The notes below the pieces were generated by a model, which made no database searches, was not told the origin of the DNA, and was given only the letters and a program-made list of their open reading frames with translations. From contig NZ_PYAU01000001.1 in assembly GCF_003014675.1 (NCBI RefSeq), positions 1,674,001 through 1,738,000 on the forward strand: a DNA stretch of 64,000 nucleotides, given 5' to 3'. Below are positions 18,146-26,772 of this stretch, in pieces; position 1 is the first letter of the stretch, and the number at the start of each line of letters is the position of its first letter. The translations under genes were made by a program, and so were the position numbers. The DNA is from Labedella gwakjiensis (GTDB lineage Bacteria > Actinomycetota > Actinomycetes > Actinomycetales > Microbacteriaceae).

Positions 18146-18175
18146 AACATATCCGCGCAGGCCCCGTCCTGTCAA
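18146..18175 (-). promoter_or_regulatory. xylA promoter
   Basis: Read on the minus strand, TTGACA (18170-18175) and TATGTT (18146-18151) are separated by 18 bases, a near-consensus -35 and an acceptable -10. The xylA start codon is 45 bases downstream. A ROK repressor is coded nearby, but no clear palindromic ROK operator was found in this region. Confidence 0.65.
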
Positions 18176-18265
18176 AGGTCACGGTCGGCGACGGTGCACC
18201 CGGAGCATCTGTCAGAGTCCAAAATCACGCGCAGGTCTCGATTGCCGCCGATTTGAGATGAAACG

Positions 18266-18294
18266 TTCACATGGTGGGCTCGCGGTGCTATATG
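18266..18294 (+). promoter_or_regulatory. Candidate promoter of the xylose-type ABC operon
   Basis: TTCACA (18266-18271) and TATATG (18289-18294) lie 17 bases apart, 82 bases before the binding-protein start codon. It is back-to-back with the xylA promoter. The 276-base divergent region 18101-18376 holds both. Confidence 0.5.
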
Positions 18295-18376
18295 TTGACG
18301 CAAGCAACTTACGAGGATGCGCACCCTGACGCGGATCCCGGTGTTGCCCATCACATTTCAGAGAGGAAATGCACCG

Positions 18377-19489
18377 ATGTCCGTAACGAAGAAGTTGCTG
18401 GGTCTCGCCCTGGCCGGAGGGCTCGTCATCGGGCTCGCCGCGTGCGACGCCCCGTCCGACACCCCCGCCGGAGAGGGCGGAGGCGACATCGAGAGCGTCG
18501 GCATCTCGATGCCCACGCGCGAGCTCGAACGCTGGATCAACGACGGCGAGCAGCTCAAGGCGAACCTCGAGGACGCCGGCTACACCACGGATCTCCAGTA
18601 CGCGGAGAACGACACCGACACCCAGATCAGCCAGATCCAGAACCAGATCGCCTCGGGCGCCGACGTTCTCGTCATCGCCGCGATCGACGGATCCGTCCTC
18701 GCTCCGGTGCTCCAGGACGCCGCAGACGAGGGCATCAAGGTCATCGCCTACGACCGCCTCATCAACGGCACCGAGAACGTCGACTACTACGCGACCTTCG
18801 ACAACTACCTCGTCGGTCAGCTGCAGGGCCAGTACATCGTCGACACGCTCGACCTCGACAACGAGGACGGCCCGTTCAACCTCGAGCCCTTCGCCGGAAG
18901 CCCCGACGACAACAACGCGAAGTTCTTCTTCTCGGGTGCGTGGGACGTGCTGAAGCCGTACATCGACGAGGGCAAGCTCGTCGTGAAGTCGGGCAAGGAG
19001 CCCGCCTCGAACGACGACTGGGCCACCATCGGCATCCAGGGCTGGGAGAGCGCCGGCGCTCAGGACGAGATGGAGAACCGTCTCGCCTCGTTCTACACGG
19101 ACGACAAGGTCGACGTGGTCCTGTCCCCGAACGACAGCCTCGCCCAGGGCATCTCCGAGGCGCTCGCCTCGAACGGTTACACCCCCGGTTCCGACTGGCC
19201 GATCCTCACCGGACAGGACGCCGACAAGGCGAGCGTCATCAACATCCTGGCCGACAAGCAGTCCATGACGGTCTGGAAGGACACCCGCAAGCTCGGCGAG
19301 CAGGTCTTCGCGATGATCGAGTCGCTCAAGGCCGGCGACGAGCCCGAGGTGAACGACACCGAAACGTACGACAACGGCGAGAAGGTCGTGCCGTCGTACC
19401 TCCTCCAGCCGGAGGTCGTCGTGAAGGACGACGTCCAGACGAAGCTCATCGACTCGGGCTTCCTCACCGCTGAGGACGTCGGACTCTGA
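18377..19489 (+). CDS. Monosaccharide ABC transporter binding lipoprotein (ChvE/XylF type)
   Basis: A 370-residue periplasmic-binding-protein-like lipoprotein of the CUT2 type. The signal peptide ends in the lipobox GLAAC. The mature part shows the ribose/xylose-binder fold (VGISMPTRELERWINDGEQL, QIASGADVLVIAAIDGS, VIAYDRLI, LSPNDSLAQGI, ILTGQDAD). ATG 18377 is preceded by GAGAGGAAAT; a start 60 bases earlier would break the signal peptide. It heads an operon with an ATPase and a permease, and faces xylA, so xylose is the likely ligand. ChvE-like binders also take arabinose, galactose or glucose. Confidence 0.92.
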   Translation: MSVTKKLLGLALAGGLVIGLAACDAPSDTPAGEGGGDIESVGISMPTRELERWINDGEQLKANLEDAGYTTDLQYAENDTDTQISQIQNQIASGADVLVIAAIDGSVLAPVLQDAADEGIKVIAYDRLINGTENVDYYATFDNYLVGQLQGQYIVDTLDLDNEDGPFNLEPFAGSPDDNNAKFFFSGAWDVLKPYIDEGKLVVKSGKEPASNDDWATIGIQGWESAGAQDEMENRLASFYTDDKVDVVLSPNDSLAQGISEALASNGYTPGSDWPILTGQDADKASVINILADKQSMTVWKDTRKLGEQVFAMIESLKAGDEPEVNDTETYDNGEKVVPSYLLQPEVVVKDDVQTKLIDSGFLTAEDVGL

Positions 19490-19498
19490 TTCACCGCT

Positions 19499-19533
19499 CG
19501 GTCGGGGTGGCGCGATGAGCGCCACCCCGACCG
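19499..19533 (+). terminator. Hairpin between binding-protein and ATPase genes
   Basis: A perfect 15-bp stem, 19499-19513 with 19519-19533, closes on the 5-base loop GATGA. It starts 9 bases after the binding-protein stop and ends 29 bases before the ATPase start. It may cap and stabilise the binding-protein message, or stop part of transcription, so that more binder than transporter is made. Confidence 0.75.
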
Positions 19534-19562
19534 CTCGACCCTGAAAACGAAAGGCACTCAGG

Positions 19563-21113
19563 ATGACGTCAGAGGACGGCTCCACCATCCTCACGATGCG
19601 CGACATCGTGAAGGAGTTCAACGGGATTCCGGCCCTCTCCGGAGTGAGCGTCGATGTGAAGCGCGGCGAGGTGCACGGCATCTGCGGCGAGAACGGCGCG
19701 GGGAAGTCCACGCTCATGAAGGTGCTGAGCGGGGTGTACCCCTACGGGACCTTCGGCGGGACGATCGAGTTCGACGGTCACGAGGCGCGCTACCGCACGA
19801 TCAACGACAGCGAGCGCGACGGCATCGTGATCATCCACCAGGAGCTCGCCTTGAGTCCCTACCTGTCGATCGCCGAGAACATCTTCCTCGGCAACGAGCT
19901 GCAGACGCGCGGCGTCATCGACTGGGACCGGACGAACAAGGAGGCGGCGGTGCTCCTCGAGCGGGTCGGCCTCAACGAGAACCCGGCCACCCGCATCCAG
20001 GACATCGGGGTGGGCAAGCAGCAGCTGGTCGAGATCGCGAAGGCCCTGTCGAAGGAGGTCAAGCTCCTCATCCTCGACGAGCCCACGGCCGCCCTCAACG
20101 ACGAGGACTCCGCCCACCTGCTCGACCTCATCAACAACCTGCGCGAGCAGGGCATCACGAGCATCATCATCTCCCACAAGCTCAAGGAGATCCGCCGGAT
20201 CGCGGATCGCGTGACCGTCATCCGCGACGGCAGCACGATCGAGACGATCGACATGTCCGAGCCGTCGGCGAACGAGGGCCGCATCATCAAGGCGATGGTG
20301 GGCCGGGAGCTCAGCAGCATGTTCCCGCCGCGCACGCCGGACATCGGCGAGGAGAAGTTCCGGGTCGAGCACTGGACCGTGCATCACCCGGTCGACTCCT
20401 CGCGGCTCGTCTCGGACGACGTGAGCTTCTCGGTGCGGGCCGGCGAGATCGTCGGATTCGCGGGACTCATGGGCGCCGGGCGCACGGAGCTCGCGATGAG
20501 CATCTTCGGTCGCAGCTACGGCGTGGGCATCTCGGGCACCGTCTTCAAGGACGGCAAGAAGATCTCCACGCGGACGATCGACGAGGCCATCCGCAACGGC
20601 ATCGCGTACACCACCGAGGACCGGAAGCGGTACGGGCTCAACCTGATCGGTGACATCCGCGTCAACATCTCGGCCGCCGCGGTCGGTCGCCTCGCGAAGT
20701 GGGGCATCGTGAACGGGCTGCGCGAGTACCAGGTGGCGGAGAGCTACCGCTCGTCGATGAACATCAAGACGTCGTCGGTCGCCACGCTCACCGGTCGACT
20801 CTCGGGCGGCAACCAGCAGAAGGTCGTGCTCAGCAAATGGCTGCACACGCACCCGGACGTCCTCATCCTCGACGAGCCCACCCGCGGGATCGACGTGGGG
20901 GCGAAGTACGAGATCTACGGCCTCATCAACGAGCTCGCCGCGCAGGGGAAGGCCGTGATCGTCATCTCGTCGGAGCTTCCCGAGCTCCTCGGGCTGTCCG
21001 ATCGGATCTACGCGATCTCCGAGGGCCGGATCACCGGCGAGGTGTCCAGGGCGGACGCCGACCAGGAGACGCTCATGCACTACATGACCGCAGGAAAGGA
21101 CGACGAGCGATGA
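19563..21113 (+). CDS. Monosaccharide ABC transporter ATPase (double domain)
   Basis: A 516-residue protein with two ABC domains, the CUT2 layout (XylG/MmsA type). The first domain has Walker [10 protein letters not shown] and Walker [12 protein letters not shown]. The second domain has a degenerate nucleotide site at GLMGAGRTE, the signature LSGGNQQKV and Walker [13 protein letters not shown]. It powers the import by the flanking permease and binder. The start ATG follows AAAGGCACTCAGG. Its stop overlaps the permease start as ATGA. Confidence 0.95.
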   Translation: MTSEDGSTILTMRDIVKEFNGIPALSGVSVDVKRGEVHGICGENGAGKSTLMKVLSGVYPYGTFGGTIEFDGHEARYRTINDSERDGIVIIHQELALSPYLSIAENIFLGNELQTRGVIDWDRTNKEAAVLLERVGLNENPATRIQDIGVGKQQLVEIAKALSKEVKLLILDEPTAALNDEDSAHLLDLINNLREQGITSIIISHKLKEIRRIADRVTVIRDGSTIETIDMSEPSANEGRIIKAMVGRELSSMFPPRTPDIGEEKFRVEHWTVHHPVDSSRLVSDDVSFSVRAGEIVGFAGLMGAGRTELAMSIFGRSYGVGISGTVFKDGKKISTRTIDEAIRNGIAYTTEDRKRYGLNLIGDIRVNISAAAVGRLAKWGIVNGLREYQVAESYRSSMNIKTSSVATLTGRLSGGNQQKVVLSKWLHTHPDVLILDEPTRGIDVGAKYEIYGLINELAAQGKAVIVISSELPELLGLSDRIYAISEGRITGEVSRADADQETLMHYMTAGKDDER

Positions 21114-22315
21114 GCACCATCTCGGCGCAGAAACCCGGTTCCGAGGGGCGCCGCCTGCGCCTGCGCGTGGACCTCCGGCAGTACGGCATCCTCGGAGCCC
21201 TCGCGATCATCGTGATCCTGTTCCAGGTGCTCACGGGCGGAAAGCTCCTGCTGCCGGCGAACATCAACAACCTCATCCAGCAGAACGCCTACGTCCTGAT
21301 CCTCGCGGTCGGCATGGTGATCGTGATCATCGCGGGCCACATCGACCTCTCGGTCGGGTCGGTCGTCGCCCTCGTGGGTGCCGTCACGGCCACGGCGATC
21401 GTGCAGTGGGACCTGCCGTGGTTCGGCGCCGTCCTGGTGGGCCTGCTCGTGGGTGCTCTGGTGGGCGTCTGGCAGGGCTTCTGGATCGCCTTCGTGGGTA
21501 TACCGGCGTTCATCGTGACACTCGCCGGCATGCTCCTGTTCCGCGGACTGACCCTCGTGCTGCTCACGGGCGGCACGATCAACGCGCTGCCCGCGGGCTT
21601 CGTGGCGATCGGAAAGGGAACGCTCCCGCAACCGTTCGGCACGATGCTCGGCGGTCACGACGTCATCACCCTCATCGCGGCGATCGTCGTGGTCATCGCG
21701 GTCGCGCTGCAGCAGGTGCGCGCCCGGCGGAAGCAGCTGTCCCTCGGTCTCCCCGTGGAGTCGGGCCGGATGCTCATCGTGAAGCTCGTGCTCATGTCCG
21801 TGGCCGTGCTGTTCTTCGCGTGGCTCCTCTCGGGACACCGCGGACTGCCGATCATCCTCATCATCCTGTCGGCCCTCATCCTGCTCTACACGTTCATCCT
21901 CAACCGCACGGTCTTCGGGCGGCACGTCTACGCGATGGGCGGCAACCTCTTCGCAGCGCAGATGAGCGGCGTGAAGACGCAGTGGGTCAACTTCTTCATC
22001 TTCGTGAACATGGGAGTGCTCGCCGCGCTCGCCGGGATCGTGACGGCGGCTCGAGCGGGTGGTGCGGTCGCGTCGGCCGGTAACGCCTACGAGCTCGACG
22101 CGATCGCGGCCGCCTTCATCGGTGGCGCGGCGGTCACGGGCGGTGTGGGCACCGTGATCGGCGCCGTCATCGGTGCGATGATCATGGGTGTCCTCAACAT
22201 GGGACTGTCGATCCTCTCCGTGGACTCGGCGTGGCAGCAGGTCATCAAGGGCTTCGTGCTCCTCCTGGCCGTCGCGCTCGATGTGGTGAGCAAGCGGAGA
22301 GGACCACGGATGTAA
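21110..22315 (+). CDS. Monosaccharide ABC transporter permease (XylH/MmsB type)
   Basis: A 401-residue CUT2 permease with about ten hydrophobic segments and the family signature [17 protein letters not shown]. The later segment [21 protein letters not shown] is also typical. ATG overlaps the ATPase stop as ATGA. Length and layout match xylose-type permeases with a mid-protein insertion ([14 protein letters not shown]). It ends 45 bases before the ROK regulator. Confidence 0.95.
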   Translation: MSTISAQKPGSEGRRLRLRVDLRQYGILGALAIIVILFQVLTGGKLLLPANINNLIQQNAYVLILAVGMVIVIIAGHIDLSVGSVVALVGAVTATAIVQWDLPWFGAVLVGLLVGALVGVWQGFWIAFVGIPAFIVTLAGMLLFRGLTLVLLTGGTINALPAGFVAIGKGTLPQPFGTMLGGHDVITLIAAIVVVIAVALQQVRARRKQLSLGLPVESGRMLIVKLVLMSVAVLFFAWLLSGHRGLPIILIILSALILLYTFILNRTVFGRHVYAMGGNLFAAQMSGVKTQWVNFFIFVNMGVLAALAGIVTAARAGGAVASAGNAYELDAIAAAFIGGAAVTGGVGTVIGAVIGAMIMGVLNMGLSILSVDSAWQQVIKGFVLLLAVALDVVSKRRGPRM

Positions 22316-22360
22316 GGGGTTCGCCCCGAGCCGTCCCGTACGCGCAAGGAGAACCCGTCG

Positions 22361-23539
22361 ATGTCCACACCCTCACGAGACGAGACCCACAGGCCCGGGG
22401 GGCCGGAGCGGGCAGCGTCGGCGAACCTCTCGACGATCCTCCGCCGCGTGCACCGGGCGGGTCCCGCGTCGCGGGCCGAGTTGACGCGCGAGACGGGGCT
22501 CAACCGCTCCACGATCTCCGGCCTCGTGTCGGAGCTCGTGGAGCGGGGCCTCGTCCTCGAGGTGGAGCCGAGGTCGACCAAGCAGGTGGGGCGTCCGAGC
22601 CCCGTCGTGCAGGCCTCGTCGACCGTCGTCGCGATCGCGATCGTGCCGGAGATCGACGCCGTCACGATGGCGCTCGTCACGTTCGACCGTCAGGTCCTGC
22701 GGCGCGTGCGCTTCGAGACCGAGACCATCCCGACGGTCGTCGAAGCAGTGGAGATCGCCAGCCGTCTGCTCGGCGAGCTCCGGGAGGACCTCACCCCGGA
22801 GCACCGCATCGCGGGTATCGGGGTGGCCGTTCCCGGTCTCGTGCGCGCCGCCGACGGCTGCGTGCGATGGGCGCCGCACCTCGGATGGCGCGACGAGCCG
22901 CTCGGCGGACTCCTCGAGGAGGCCACGGGCTTCCCCGTGCTCGCGGCGAACGACGCGAACCTCGGCGCGCGCGCCGAGAACCTCTTCGGCGCGGCGATCG
23001 ACGCGACCCACATGCTCTACATGAACGGCGGGCCGAGCGGCATCGGCGGCGGCATCATCGTGAACGGCGAGCTCGTGAACGGGGCGGAGGGGTACGCCGG
23101 GGAGTTCGGTCACAACCGCGTGGCGGCTCCGCCGGACTCGGACGCGACGGAGGGTGAGCTCGAGCAGAGCGTGAGTCAGCAGCGCCTCCTGAGCGTGCTC
23201 GGGCTGCGCAGCGCGAGCCTCGACGAGCTCGAGGCGGCTCTCGTCGCCGACGAGCGCGCCGAGGTCCGCGCGGAGGTGCATCGTCAGCTCGGGATCCTGA
23301 GCGTGGGCGTGCGCAACATGATCAACATCCTGAACCCGGAGAAGGTCGTCCTCGGAGGGTTCCTCGGAGCCCTCTTCGACCTCGAGTCCGACTACTTCCT
23401 CGACCTCCTCGCCTCCCACACGCTGCAGCCTCCGTGGGAGAGCGTCACCGTGGTGCGCGCGGAACTCGGCAGCGACCTGCTCCTCGTCGGAGCGGCGGAG
23501 CTCGTCTTCGACGGCGTCGTCGCCCGCGCCGACCTCTGA
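22361..23539 (+). CDS. ROK-family transcriptional regulator (XylR-like)
   Basis: A 392-residue repressor with an N-terminal winged helix (SRAELTRETGLNRSTISGLVSELVERGLV) and a C-terminal ROK sugar-kinase-like domain (GIGVAVPGLV, LAANDANLGARAENLFGA, GGIIVNGELVNGAEGYAGEFGH). Context beside xylose genes suggests control of xylAB and the ABC operon with xylose as inducer. After GEFGH the usual zinc cluster CxCGxxGC is missing: the segment reads NRVAAPPDSDATEGEL, with no Cys. That suggests metal-independent folding or a diverged sensor. ATG follows AAGGAGAAC. It is probably the last gene of the operon. Confidence 0.88.
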   Translation: MSTPSRDETHRPGGPERAASANLSTILRRVHRAGPASRAELTRETGLNRSTISGLVSELVERGLVLEVEPRSTKQVGRPSPVVQASSTVVAIAIVPEIDAVTMALVTFDRQVLRRVRFETETIPTVVEAVEIASRLLGELREDLTPEHRIAGIGVAVPGLVRAADGCVRWAPHLGWRDEPLGGLLEEATGFPVLAANDANLGARAENLFGAAIDATHMLYMNGGPSGIGGGIIVNGELVNGAEGYAGEFGHNRVAAPPDSDATEGELEQSVSQQRLLSVLGLRSASLDELEAALVADERAEVRAEVHRQLGILSVGVRNMINILNPEKVVLGGFLGALFDLESDYFLDLLASHTLQPPWESVTVVRAELGSDLLLVGAAELVFDGVVARADL

Positions 23540-23550
23540 CGATCGGCCAC

Positions 23551-23580
23551 CGTTGTCGGGGTGGTCACCACCCGTCGACG
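23551..23580. terminator. Imperfect palindrome between convergent genes
   Basis: GGGTGGTCACCACCC (23559-23573) is palindromic around one base, and flanking CCGTTGTC/GTCGACGG extend the pairing imperfectly. It lies between the ROK gene and the broken lipoprotein gene, where a two-way terminator would be expected. The pairing is weaker than at other sites in the window. Confidence 0.35.
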
Positions 23581-23600
23581 GGCTCGGGGTCGTCGGCGAA

Positions 23601-24090
23601 CTATTCGAAGCGGCTGCTGAGGACGACGGTCCGGGTGTCGTCGTCGAGGAACACCACGCTCCGGTACTCGTCCGGGGAGAAGAGCGCGTCGAGGGCGTCG
23701 GACCGCAGGAAGGGTCCGTCGGGCAGCTCGTCCTCGAGGCCGGGGTCGAGGACGGGAGTCTCGGTCGTCGGCTGCGCATCGGTCTCCGTGAGGAGGGCCG
23801 CGTAGTCGGAGTCGTCGAGCGTGACGACGGCGTCGATCCAGTACGTGCTCGGACCCGGGACGCGGTCGTCGCCGAGGGGTGCCCGACATCCATGTCGCGT
23901 CCGTCGCCGCCGTCAGGCGTGGGAACCGGTCGGTGAGCGGCTCGAGGTCGTGCCTCATCTCCCCGGTTCCGGCACGGGTGGCCGATGCGCCCGGAGTGGG
24001 GTCGGCTGCGGGTGTCGAGCACGCCGTGAGGAGACTCGCGGCGGCGACGACGATCACCGTGATCGCGCGGAGACGGTGGGGTGTGGGCAT
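23601..24090 (-). pseudogene. Lipoprotein gene with a frameshift
   Basis: ATG 24088-24090, with GGAGG upstream, opens a lipoprotein: signal peptide MPTPHRLRAITVIVVAAASL followed by the lipobox LTAC. The frame is sound to ATWMSGT, then turns arginine-rich. Shifting the frame at the GGGG run 23876-23879 (CCCC on the coding strand) gives PLGDDRVPGPSTYWIDAVV and a normal acidic sequence ending VVLSSRFE at TAG 23601-23603. One missing base in this run would explain it. The repaired product is about 163 residues, function unknown. It could be a true pseudogene, a phase-variable tract or a sequencing error. Confidence 0.75.
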
Positions 24091-24182
24091 CGCGGACCTC
24101 CGTTCATAACGTTTATGTTGCCGTGGGCCACATATGTGTTGCGCTCGGCGGATGTGTGACGTAACGTGGCAGTCATCGATCG

Positions 24183-24196
24183 TCGAAGCGTTTCAA
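24183..24196. promoter_or_regulatory. LacI-type operator upstream of the LacI gene
   Basis: TCGAAGCGTTTCAA has the layout TCGAA-N4-TTCRA. Its first 12 bases are the exact reverse complement of GAAACGCTTCGA at 25300-25311, upstream of the ABC operon. It lies 46 bases before the LacI start codon, which suggests self-regulation. Confidence 0.6.
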
Positions 24197-24241
24197 CGAT
24201 CGCCTCCCCGAACCCTCACGGTGCCAGACAACGGAGTCGCC

Positions 24242-25249
24242 ATGACCACCATCCACGACGTCGCTCGTGCCGCCGGTGTGTCCATCAGCACGGTCTCCTA
24301 CGCCCTCAGCGGCAAGCGGTCCATCGCCGAGACGACGCGCCGACGCGTCACCGACGCGGCGAGCAAGCTCGGCTACCAGCCCCACGCCGGCGCCCGCATG
24401 ATGGCGGGGACGCGCACCCAGATCTTCGCCGTCACCGCCCCGCTGCGACACGACACGTACGCGCCGGCACACATGGCGTTCGTGCTCGCCGTGGCCACGG
24501 CCGCTCGTCGACACGACTACGACATCCTGCTCCTCACCGAGGACGAGGCCACCAAGGGCCTCGCCCGCGTGGCCTCCAGTCGGCTCGTCGACGGCATCAT
24601 CGTGCTCGACGTGTCCGCCCGAGACGAGCGCGTCGACCTCGTCCGTTCCCTGGGTCTGCCGACGGTCCTCGTGGGCATCCCCGACGACACGACGGACCTC
24701 GCGTGCGTCGACCTCGATTTCGAGGCCGCCACCCGGCTGGCCGTCGACCGGCTGACGGCACTCGGCCACCGTCGCATCGCCCACATCGGTCACCCCGAGG
24801 AGATCTACGAGCGCGGCTCGAACTTCCCCCTCCGCGTCCGTGCCGAGTTCGGTGCGTACACCGAGGCGATGGGCCTCCACGGGGAGTTCGTCACCACGGA
24901 GACGGACGGCGCGTCGGTGCGCGCCACCGTGCAGGCGCTGCTCGAGGCGGACGAGCCGCCGTCGGCGCTCATCCTGCACGCGCAGGAGTCGGTCCAGGCG
25001 GCGGTCCTCGGTTATCTCGCCGAGCGCGGCATCAGCGTTCCGGCGGATCTCTCCGTGATCTCCCTCGGCTCCACGTTCGACACGAGCCGCTTCGAGCCGG
25101 CGATCGACGTGATCCCCCTGATCGCGACGGCCACATGCGACGTCGCCGTCGACCTCCTCATCGACTCCCTTCCGTTCCCCCCGTCCCCCCGCGTGCAGTA
25201 CGTCGCGCCGGAGTATCGATCGTTCGACTCGATCGCTCCGCCCCCCTGA
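24242..25249 (+). CDS. LacI-family transcriptional regulator
   Basis: A 335-residue LacI repressor. The N-terminal helix-turn-helix is TIHDVARAAGVSISTVSYALSG, with the usual hinge helix region PHAGARMMAGTRT, and a periplasmic-binding-like sensor follows (LVDGIIVLDVS, CVDLDFEAATRLAVDRL, GHRRIAHIG). I start at ATG 24242, directly before the helix-turn-helix; a longer frame from 24134 has no family support. Operators with TCGAA half-sites lie before this gene and before the ABC/GH31 operon downstream. The likely effector is a xylose-containing oligosaccharide (inference). Confidence 0.93.
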   Translation: MTTIHDVARAAGVSISTVSYALSGKRSIAETTRRRVTDAASKLGYQPHAGARMMAGTRTQIFAVTAPLRHDTYAPAHMAFVLAVATAARRHDYDILLLTEDEATKGLARVASSRLVDGIIVLDVSARDERVDLVRSLGLPTVLVGIPDDTTDLACVDLDFEAATRLAVDRLTALGHRRIAHIGHPEEIYERGSNFPLRVRAEFGAYTEAMGLHGEFVTTETDGASVRATVQALLEADEPPSALILHAQESVQAAVLGYLAERGISVPADLSVISLGSTFDTSRFEPAIDVIPLIATATCDVAVDLLIDSLPFPPSPRVQYVAPEYRSFDSIAPPP

Positions 25250-25297
25250 CCGACCCGACCAGAGACCGGAAACGGCTTCGACAGTCTTTCGAAACTG

Positions 25298-25311
25298 TCG
25301 AAACGCTTCGA
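25298..25311. promoter_or_regulatory. LacI-type operator of the ABC/alpha-xylosidase operon
   Basis: TCGAAACGCTTCGA is a TCGAA-N4-TTCGA palindrome 62 bases before the binding-protein start. Just upstream, CGACAG (25279-25284) and CTGTCG (25295-25300) flank the smaller palindrome TTTCGAAA, so more than one protein dimer may bind here. Confidence 0.65.
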
Positions 25312-25372
25312 CTCACCCCAGGCGCGCGGTGCGCCTTCCGTTCCACCGCATTTTCTCCAGAGAGGTAGGAAA

Positions 25373-26668
25373 ATGAAGCACAGCAAGAAGATCACGGGGG
25401 CCGCGCTGCTCGCAGCCAGCGCCCTCGTCCTGTCCGGCTGCTCCGGCAGCTCCAGCGGAGGCGAGGACGACAACGTCCTCACCCTCTGGCACTTCGAGAG
25501 CGAGACCAGCGCGATGGGAATCGCCTGGGACGAGGCCATCAAGACGTTCGAGGAGGAGACGGGCGCGACGGTCGAGTTCGAAGCCAAGGCCTTCGAGCAG
25601 ATCCGCTCCACCGCGAGCCAGGTCCTGAACTCCGACGAGGCCCCCGACATCCTCGAGTACAACAAGGGCAACGCGACGGCCGGCCTCCTCGCCAGCCAGG
25701 GTCTGCTCTCCTCGATGGACGACGCGTACGAGGAGTACGGCTGGGCCGACAAGCTCGCTCCGTCGCTCCAGACCACCGCGCGCTACGACGAGAGCGGCAT
25801 CATGGGCTCGGGCAGCTACTACGGCGTCCCGAACTACGGTGAGTTCGTCGAGGTGTACTACAACGTCGACATGTTCGAGGAGGCCGGGCTCGAGATCCCG
25901 ACCACCATCGACGAGTTCGAGGACGTCATGCAGGCGTTCGTCGACGAGGGCGTCACTCCCCTCGCCGAGTCGGCCGCGGAGTACCCGCTCGGTCAGCTCT
26001 GGTACCAGCTCGCCCTCTCGAAGGCCGACCGCGACTGGGTCGACGCGTACCAGCTCTACACCGACGACGTCGACTTCGAGGACGAGCAGATCAGCTACGC
26101 CACGGAGACCGTGAAGGACTGGACCGACAAGGGCTACATCAGCGCCGACGCGACCGGCCTCAAGGCCGAGGACGCCGGAACGTCGTTCATCAACGGCACC
26201 TACCCGATCTTCTTCTCGGGCAGCTGGTGGCACAACCGCTTCACCACGGAAATCAGCGACTTCGACTTCGGGACGTTCCTCTTCCCCGAGTCGGAGATGG
26301 CGCCGGGTTCTGCCGGCAACATGTGGGTCATCCCGGAGCGTGCCCAGAACAAGGACCTCGCCGCGGAGTTCATCGACATCACGATGCGCCCGGAGATCCA
26401 GGCCCTCATCGGCAACAACGGCGGCGTGCCCGTCGCCGCCGATCCGGCCGACATCACGGACGAGAAGAGCGCGGAACTCATCGCGAACTTCAACACCCTC
26501 ACGGAGCGCGACGGCCTCGCGTTCTACCCGGACTGGCCCACGGCGACGTTCTACGACGACCTGAACGCCGGACTGCAGGAGCTGCTCAACGGCACCCTGA
26601 GCCCTGCCGAGGTGCAGCAGCAGCTCGGTGAGAAGTACCAGAGCGGCGTCGACGACATCGTCGGCTGA
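25373..26668 (+). CDS. Oligosaccharide ABC transporter binding lipoprotein
   Basis: A 431-residue CUT1 solute-binding lipoprotein. The signal peptide ends in the lipobox LVLSGC, followed by a Gly/Ser linker. Sugar-binder features include LTLWHFES, YYGVPNYGEFVEVYYNVDMF and FINGTYPIFFSGSWW. ATG follows AGAGAGGTAGGAAA. It is separated from its permeases by a hairpin, unlike the first CUT1 operon of the window. Together with the GH31 alpha-xylosidase at the operon end, the likely ligand is an alpha-xylosyl oligosaccharide such as isoprimeverose or a xyloglucan fragment (inference). Confidence 0.92.
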   Translation: MKHSKKITGAALLAASALVLSGCSGSSSGGEDDNVLTLWHFESETSAMGIAWDEAIKTFEEETGATVEFEAKAFEQIRSTASQVLNSDEAPDILEYNKGNATAGLLASQGLLSSMDDAYEEYGWADKLAPSLQTTARYDESGIMGSGSYYGVPNYGEFVEVYYNVDMFEEAGLEIPTTIDEFEDVMQAFVDEGVTPLAESAAEYPLGQLWYQLALSKADRDWVDAYQLYTDDVDFEDEQISYATETVKDWTDKGYISADATGLKAEDAGTSFINGTYPIFFSGSWWHNRFTTEISDFDFGTFLFPESEMAPGSAGNMWVIPERAQNKDLAAEFIDITMRPEIQALIGNNGGVPVAADPADITDEKSAELIANFNTLTERDGLAFYPDWPTATFYDDLNAGLQELLNGTLSPAEVQQQLGEKYQSGVDDIVG

Positions 26669-26683
26669 CCCCTCTGCCCGAAT

Positions 26684-26716
26684 CGGTGGGCCGTGGACGC
26701 GTTCCACGGCCCACCG
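26684..26716 (+). terminator. Hairpin between binding-protein and permease genes
   Basis: A perfect 14-bp stem, CGGTGGGCCGTGGA (26684-26697) with its reverse complement at 26703-26716, closes on a 5-base loop. It lies 15 bases after the binder stop and 56 bases before the permease start. This is the same position as the hairpin at 19499, so it may also raise binder over permease. Confidence 0.75.
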
Positions 26717-26772
26717 CACCAGGAGACGACTTTCCCGGCCACGCCGCGCCAGGAGAAGACGAAGGACACGCA

